64,000 nucleotides of DNA from Vanilla planifolia (taxonomy: Eukaryota; Streptophyta; Magnoliopsida; Asparagales; Orchidaceae): assembly GCA_023846275.1 (NCBI GenBank), contig CM043865.1:32440412-32504411 (forward strand). Reading direction: 5' to 3'. The position numbers and the translations under genes are program-made. A model generated the notes under the pieces. That model saw only the letters and a program-made list of their open reading frames with translations, was not told where the DNA came from and searched no databases. The first letter of the stretch is position 1, and the number at the start of each line of letters is the position of its first letter. Shown piece after piece: positions 59,094 through 64,000 of this stretch.

Positions 59094-61637
59094 AGTCCAG
59101 ACATCACGGCAGAAGTTTACAGCATGTAATGTATGGAAACAAGAGAACTTATTTTACTATTGGAAATGACATTAAAGGAAAATGCACATTCTACTATTAC
59201 CAAGAAAATTTTTGGATTATTACTTCAAAAATTATAATCAAATAAAAAATTTATTCCATAAATAAATTGCATCTCAAAGTTTCATAAAATGCACAAATCA
59301 TACCATAAATAACAATACTTAAAGATCCATGGCTTAAGTCAAAAGACAACTTTCTTCTAAAAATAGTTTGTGCTAAATGTTTGAGTCATTGATGTTTGAT
59401 AAGAATCTATAAAATTTTTAATGTGGACTTAGGTCACAAACAATTTTTGATGTAAACGGAGAGGAGATTTGCTCTAGGGTAGAATAATATAATTGTTTAG
59501 ATTAAACGGATCGGAAAGTATGACAAAACAGTTTAAATGAAGAGGAGTAAAGTCTAGAGGATAAAGAAGAAAATAATAATTTACTTACCAAAATAAACCC
59601 AAGAGAAGGCCGCCTAGCCAAGCAAGCACTTATGGTACAACGCAATGTACTTTCTTTAGCCACAACTAATTTATCATTCATTCATTTATAAGAAATCCTT
59701 TAAATAAGAGATTATAAGTAATTATTTAATACAAAAAATAATTTCTATCTACTTAAAGACTTAAATATTCATACAATTTTTTAATATAAAAATATATTTC
59801 AGACTTATTTTTTGAAGAAATTGAATATTTTGGACACTTTCATTAATGTACTATCTAACATGGGTCACCTACCATGAGTCATTTACCATAAGCCATCTAC
59901 CATTACTTTGATTTTATACTTTTAATTATCTAACTAATTAGAAGCTTTATTTTAGACAAAAAAAATTGAATTAATATATTTTATAATTGTTTAATTTACT
60001 CCTAAATTAAGACTAACTCTTTTGAGACATGACTAACTCTCATAATTCATGCAATGGGTTATGATAAACCTTATTTCATGTAATTTAAACCCAAATTACA
60101 TTTGTTTTTCATGCACTTCACGATCTTTATACTCATGTTTAATTGTTTGTTCTTGTTATGCATAAATTTTGGTTTTCAAGTAACCTAGATCTAATCCACC
60201 AATAAATATATTTATAAAGTTATCAATCTGATTGAGTTATTGGGTTTGGAAAAAAAAATGATATGACCCATTTATAAAAATGTAGATAATGCATAGAGTT
60301 ATTATTCCAAATAATAACTCTTCAAAACAACTAGAACCATATCTAGTTGTTCAGTTGGTTAAGCTCTCTTTTGTAAAAATTTAACCTAAAAATTCAAAAA
60401 TAAGTATTTAGGTTCCACAATACACATTAAGCAATATGCATTAGCAACCAAGTTACAAGAACTAGTCACATGGAAGATTAACAATTTTCTCGACAAAATG
60501 CAACAAAGTTGAGAAATGTAATGGCAATAAATGCAAAGAAAAACATCAACTCGAATCAGAAATTCCTTGCTAAATTTGTGAGCTTACATAATGGTTATTT
60601 TAATTGTGGCAACAGTTATAATTATTGGCATCAACAATTCTGAAATCGATGCATTTGGTATGCATTGGCTCATTCGACCATTGTGATCAGTATTTAAACT
60701 ACTATCCTAGATCTATGACAATGGTTATAGCCACTTCTATGTAGTAGCAATTTAAACACTTATACAGATCATAGTAGCATTTTTTGTTCTATGCAATATT
60801 TAAACCACTACTAAAGCAATATGACAATAGTTCATGCAACTACCATAAAATAAAGTATTATTTATGGCCTTCGACAATAATTTAAAAAATTTTCATAGAT
60901 GACAAAAAACCTATGAAAATAATTTAAATTGTTACCATAGCATTACTATTATTAGTGACATCAATTTAAATTACTGTAACTTGTTCTCTATAAAACAACT
61001 TCTAATCAGAATTTAACCCATTTCCACTTTTAAATCGGCTCAATGGTTGTAACATTTGAATATAAATAATATTTGTGGATTCACATCACTCATAACTAAT
61101 AATCAAAAACACATCACCAATCACTAAAAACAAAAAAATCTAAAAAAACATTATTACTAAACATATTTTGCACAATATTGCCATACGTGAGGTATCAAGC
61201 TTTGTAATAGTTACAAAAAAAATAGCTCAAAAACACGAAAAATAGATATCAATCTTTTTTCTCCTCATTCTTATCCTACTCATCCTCCTGTATTTGAAAA
61301 CAAGATAAAAAATAAACAATATTATAAAAATTATCAAAAGCACAAAATCTAAAACAATTCCTATTTCTTTTTTGTCACCATAGATACAAGCCAGGTTGTG
61401 CAAAAATTTACAAGAAACAATATTGACTTCTCAACAACATACCAAATACATATCCTTACGTCATACTTGTAACCAACAAACAGCATATCCAGCAAAAGAT
61501 GAAAAAGGCAGACATAAGTTAGGTTAATATAATAAAAAAATCAAGAACAGTCACAGCAAATTGGACCTCCATGCTCTTCATACTTGAGTTGAAGAAATTA
61601 TATGAATTCAAATATATAATTCTATCAACGTATAGAA
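59094..61637. other. gene-free AT-rich intergenic region
   Basis: No coding region is visible. It contains a possible CACTA-type subterminal repeat cluster at 60590–60970. The remaining sequence is AT-rich with homopolymer runs. The part nearest the PPR stop codon would include its 3' untranslated region. Confidence 0.7.
60590..60970. repeat. possible CACTA-transposon-like subterminal repeat cluster
   Basis: Diverged units such as 'atgacaatggttatagccac', 'tagtagcaatttaaacact', 'caatatttaaaccactacta' and 'tatgacaatagttcatgc' alternate in both orientations. This recalls the 'gtggcggtttaaaccgccac' subterminal repeats of plant CACTA elements. I found no CACTA terminal inverted repeat, transposase or 3-bp duplication, so only a decayed non-autonomous piece is possible. 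Confidence 0.35.
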
Positions 61638-63446
61638 TCACCAGAATTCCTTGCACGAGCAATGCCCGTCGCCAAAATGATGAAACCTACTCTTGTCTCT
61701 CATTATGATAGCTCTCCCTAGTACCTTGGACACATGTTTGAAGAATTCATGGCAGTCATAGCATATCCGTAGGTTCTTCATGATTCTAAGAGGAGAGCCT
61801 TCAACCTTGGAATGGATGATACTAAATGCAATGGCGAGCCTCTCACTGTGAACCAGAAGTGCTGCTTGCTTCTCCTCCTCCTCCACATCATGTAATGCAA
61901 CACTACTCTCGGGTTCATAGCCAATGCTCCTCACTCTTCCAGTTAGCTCAGACAAAACCCGATTCATTTCCTTGGATTGAGAATGCGAACCCTCGTAGAA
62001 AACATGAACCTCGCCGTTCAATTCAACAGAGCTGTAAGCTCCCACCTTCCTCAGTCCACTCCGTCTCATCCGTTCTCTTATTTTCTCAACATCACCCCAC
62101 CTGCCCAACGTGACGTACATGTTGGACAGGAGTATTTGGTACGACGGTACCTCGGGCGCCAGCCGTAGAATCTCATCAGCAGCAATCTCGCCCAGCTCAG
62201 TGTCGCGGTAAATCGAGCAAGCACTAAGCAAAGCTCCCCAGACTCCAGCATCGGGAGTTATTGGCATGCTTTGGATGAAAGTATAGGCTTCGTGGAGATG
62301 TCCCGATCTTCCAAGCAGATCAACGATGGCTGCACAATGTTCAACGGTAGGTTTATCTAAGCTTCGGAAAAGTTCCTTTCCCTTTCTCACCAGACCTGCA
62401 TGGCTGCAAGCAGAGAGAACAGCCAGCATGGTCACATCATTCGGTGGCACACCTTCGCTTCTCATCTGATAGAAGAGATCCAGAGCTTTCCGGCTGTTTC
62501 CATTGATGGCATACCCTCCTATAATAGTGCTCCAAGATACAACGTTTCTAGTGCGCATTTCGCCAAACAGTTTGAATGCCTCATCCATGTTACCACACTT
62601 GGAATACATGTCTAGAAGAGCGTTTTCGACATAGGTGTTGGATGGGAGATCCCCTTGTTCCATTCTGTAATGAAGCTTCTTTCCTAGTTCCAAACACCCC
62701 AGATAAGCGCAAGAAGAGAGTACGCAAGCCACAGTTATGGTGTCGGGCTCGATTCCGGTAGATTCCATGCTCCGGAAGTGTGCAAGCGCTCTGTCTGCTC
62801 GGCCGTTCTGCGAGTGGGCAGATATAAGAGCATTCCAAGACACCAAATCCCTGTGATTTCCCATGCTTTCAAACGCGTAATCCGCGCAGTCAGGATCACC
62901 AAATTTCGCATACATTACAACAAGTTCGGTACCCACGATGTTGTTGAAATCGAAGCCTAGCTTGACGACAATAGCATGTGCTTCCATGCCCGCCCAGATG
63001 TCAACTAGCGTGCTGCATGCCTTGAGGACGAAGGGAAAGGTGAATTCGTCAGGGCGGACAGCAAGGCGGTGCATTTCGCAGTAGATGGCAATCGCCTCGG
63101 AACATAGATCGCTTCTGAAGTAGCCTCGCATGAGCGTGTTCCAGAGAAAGACCCGCGGCTTATGCATTGAGTCGAACAGCTTGCGGGCGTAGCCCAGTTC
63201 CCCGCAGAACGACAGGATTTCCAGAATGCGGACAAGGAGGCTGTTCTTGATGGAGAGGCCGGTGGTTAATACAAGCGCGTGAACTTGCTTGATGTGGTTT
63301 TTGTGCAAGTTGGGACGAAGGAGAGCGGCGAAGCCGGCTTTTGTTGCAGGAGGAGCGAAAGGTAAAGACCACGACATTGCAACCAGGAGGTGGAAGGCCA
63401 ACATGTACAGGCCGCCACCAGCACGGCGGCGCGTGTTTTTTGTCAT
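61638..63446 (-). CDS. DYW-class pentatricopeptide repeat protein (602 aa)
   Basis: This is an intronless PPR protein of the PLS–E–DYW class. Such proteins bind organellar transcripts one base per repeat and specify C-to-U editing sites. PLS repeats run from about residue 50 to 440 (for example PRVFLWNTLMRGY, DLVSWNALISAHSQNGRADR and NVVSWSTIIGGYAINGNSRK). The E region follows, then the DYW deaminase domain from about 505. Its HSE (533–535), CYDC (562–565) and HCSC (595–598) zinc residues are present, and it ends EFW instead of DYW. The sequence resembles Arabidopsis At2g01510 from memory, with matching HKP-x-FLWNT and VRPDEFT segments. ATG 63446 is the longest start; Met15 and Met24 are alternatives and affect the organelle signal. 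Confidence 0.95.
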   Translation of the reverse strand: MTKNTRRRAGGGLYMLAFHLLVAMSWSLPFAPPATKAGFAALLRPNLHKNHIKQVHALVLTTGLSIKNSLLVRILEILSFCGELGYARKLFDSMHKPRVFLWNTLMRGYFRSDLCSEAIAIYCEMHRLAVRPDEFTFPFVLKACSTLVDIWAGMEAHAIVVKLGFDFNNIVGTELVVMYAKFGDPDCADYAFESMGNHRDLVSWNALISAHSQNGRADRALAHFRSMESTGIEPDTITVACVLSSCAYLGCLELGKKLHYRMEQGDLPSNTYVENALLDMYSKCGNMDEAFKLFGEMRTRNVVSWSTIIGGYAINGNSRKALDLFYQMRSEGVPPNDVTMLAVLSACSHAGLVRKGKELFRSLDKPTVEHCAAIVDLLGRSGHLHEAYTFIQSMPITPDAGVWGALLSACSIYRDTELGEIAADEILRLAPEVPSYQILLSNMYVTLGRWGDVEKIRERMRRSGLRKVGAYSSVELNGEVHVFYEGSHSQSKEMNRVLSELTGRVRSIGYEPESSVALHDVEEEEKQAALLVHSERLAIAFSIIHSKVEGSPLRIMKNLRICYDCHEFFKHVSKVLGRAIIMRDKSRFHHFGDGHCSCKEFW

Positions 63447-64000
63447 GTTAAACTAATTTTATTTATAAATACAGTTTAAGAACTCATGGTAAAATATTTA
63501 ATAAATATAATAAAATTATTTTTAAAGTTTAATTAAATATCAAGAAGGCTTAAAAAGATATCTGTGCACCTTTATACTGATACAAAGATTTTGAAATCAA
63601 CAAAAATTATAAAAATTATAAAAATAATCATATTTAGGTACATCAATGTATTTTTTTTTCATTTTTTAAATATCTTTTAATAAATAATATATTTATCAAA
63701 ACTATATAATTTCTAGTAGTACAAATTTGATGAACATTTTTATAAGATTTGTTTTTGTTATTCTTATTTTCTGACTTATATTGTTTGTGTTGAGTACATC
63801 TCAATCTTAACTCTTCATCAATTGAGTAAACAAATTCTATCTTTGTTAACTAACTCTATAATTGTCTCAACAAATCTAACAATTGCCTCTAACCCATGTT
63901 ATTGTACTTAAAGGGATTTAAGTGGATATCTTATCAAATATTAGCCTCACTTAAGTAAAGAAGAAAAACCATTAAAACCAATTACATAACTCTCGAAATA
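63447..64000. other. upstream region of the PPR gene
   Basis: This is strongly AT-rich sequence that should contain the PPR gene's promoter and leader, since the gene runs leftwards from 63446. I see no further gene and no clear promoter motif. Confidence 0.5.

Noticed and set aside
1-64000. CRISPR array, bacterial operon or plastid/mitochondrial insertion
   Set aside because: No regular repeat–spacer pattern, polycistronic gene order or recognisable organelle gene sequence is visible. The window is ordinary plant nuclear DNA.

Overview
This is nuclear DNA of a flowering plant. It is AT-rich, has spliced genes with GT–AG introns, and carries decayed LINEs and LTR-element relics. The exact species cannot be read from the window. 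A non-grass monocot is my weak guess, from the style of the repeats and from exon 1 of the kinase gene being GC-rich without the extreme GC of grasses.

Three host genes are supported. (1) Positions 3965–44019 (+) hold a complete phosphatidylinositol 4-kinase alpha gene (PI4KA1). I reconstructed it as 26 exons whose phases all join, giving 6,006 nt and 2,001 residues with an intact kinase core. Its introns range from under 100 nt to 13.4 kb, and introns 9, 11, 17, 20 and 22 hold most of the repeats. (2) Positions 53347–52592 (−) hold a four-exon PLAC8-family gene (cell number regulator / plant cadmium resistance type, 179 aa) with three very short introns of 68–77 nt. (3) Positions 63446–61638 (−) hold an intronless DYW-class pentatricopeptide repeat protein of 602 aa. 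It resembles Arabidopsis At2g01510 as I remember it, and is an organellar RNA-editing factor candidate.

Layout. 1–3760 is AT-rich upstream DNA with gypsy-LTR-like decay. 3965–44019 is PI4KA1. 44310–45780 is a 5'-truncated LINE sitting 290 bp past the PI4KA1 stop inside a 16-bp target-site duplication. 45797–52591 is gene-free with degenerate repeats. 52592–53347 is the PLAC8 gene. 53455–58143 is gene-free apart from a tRNA-like relic, an unrecognised gene-like fragment and a large degenerate duplication. 58159–59078 is a second truncated LINE (−) with a 15-bp target-site duplication. 59094–61637 is gene-free with a possible CACTA-type subterminal repeat cluster. 61638–63446 is the PPR gene. 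63447–64000 is AT-rich upstream sequence.

The genes do not form a pathway or cluster, and I see no undescribed system. The most useful observations are structural: a GC–AG intron and a short uORF in PI4KA1, two LINE insertions with exact target-site duplications, a mosaic of opposed relics and inverted minisatellites in the 13.4-kb intron, and an intron-retention reading frame in the PLAC8 gene.
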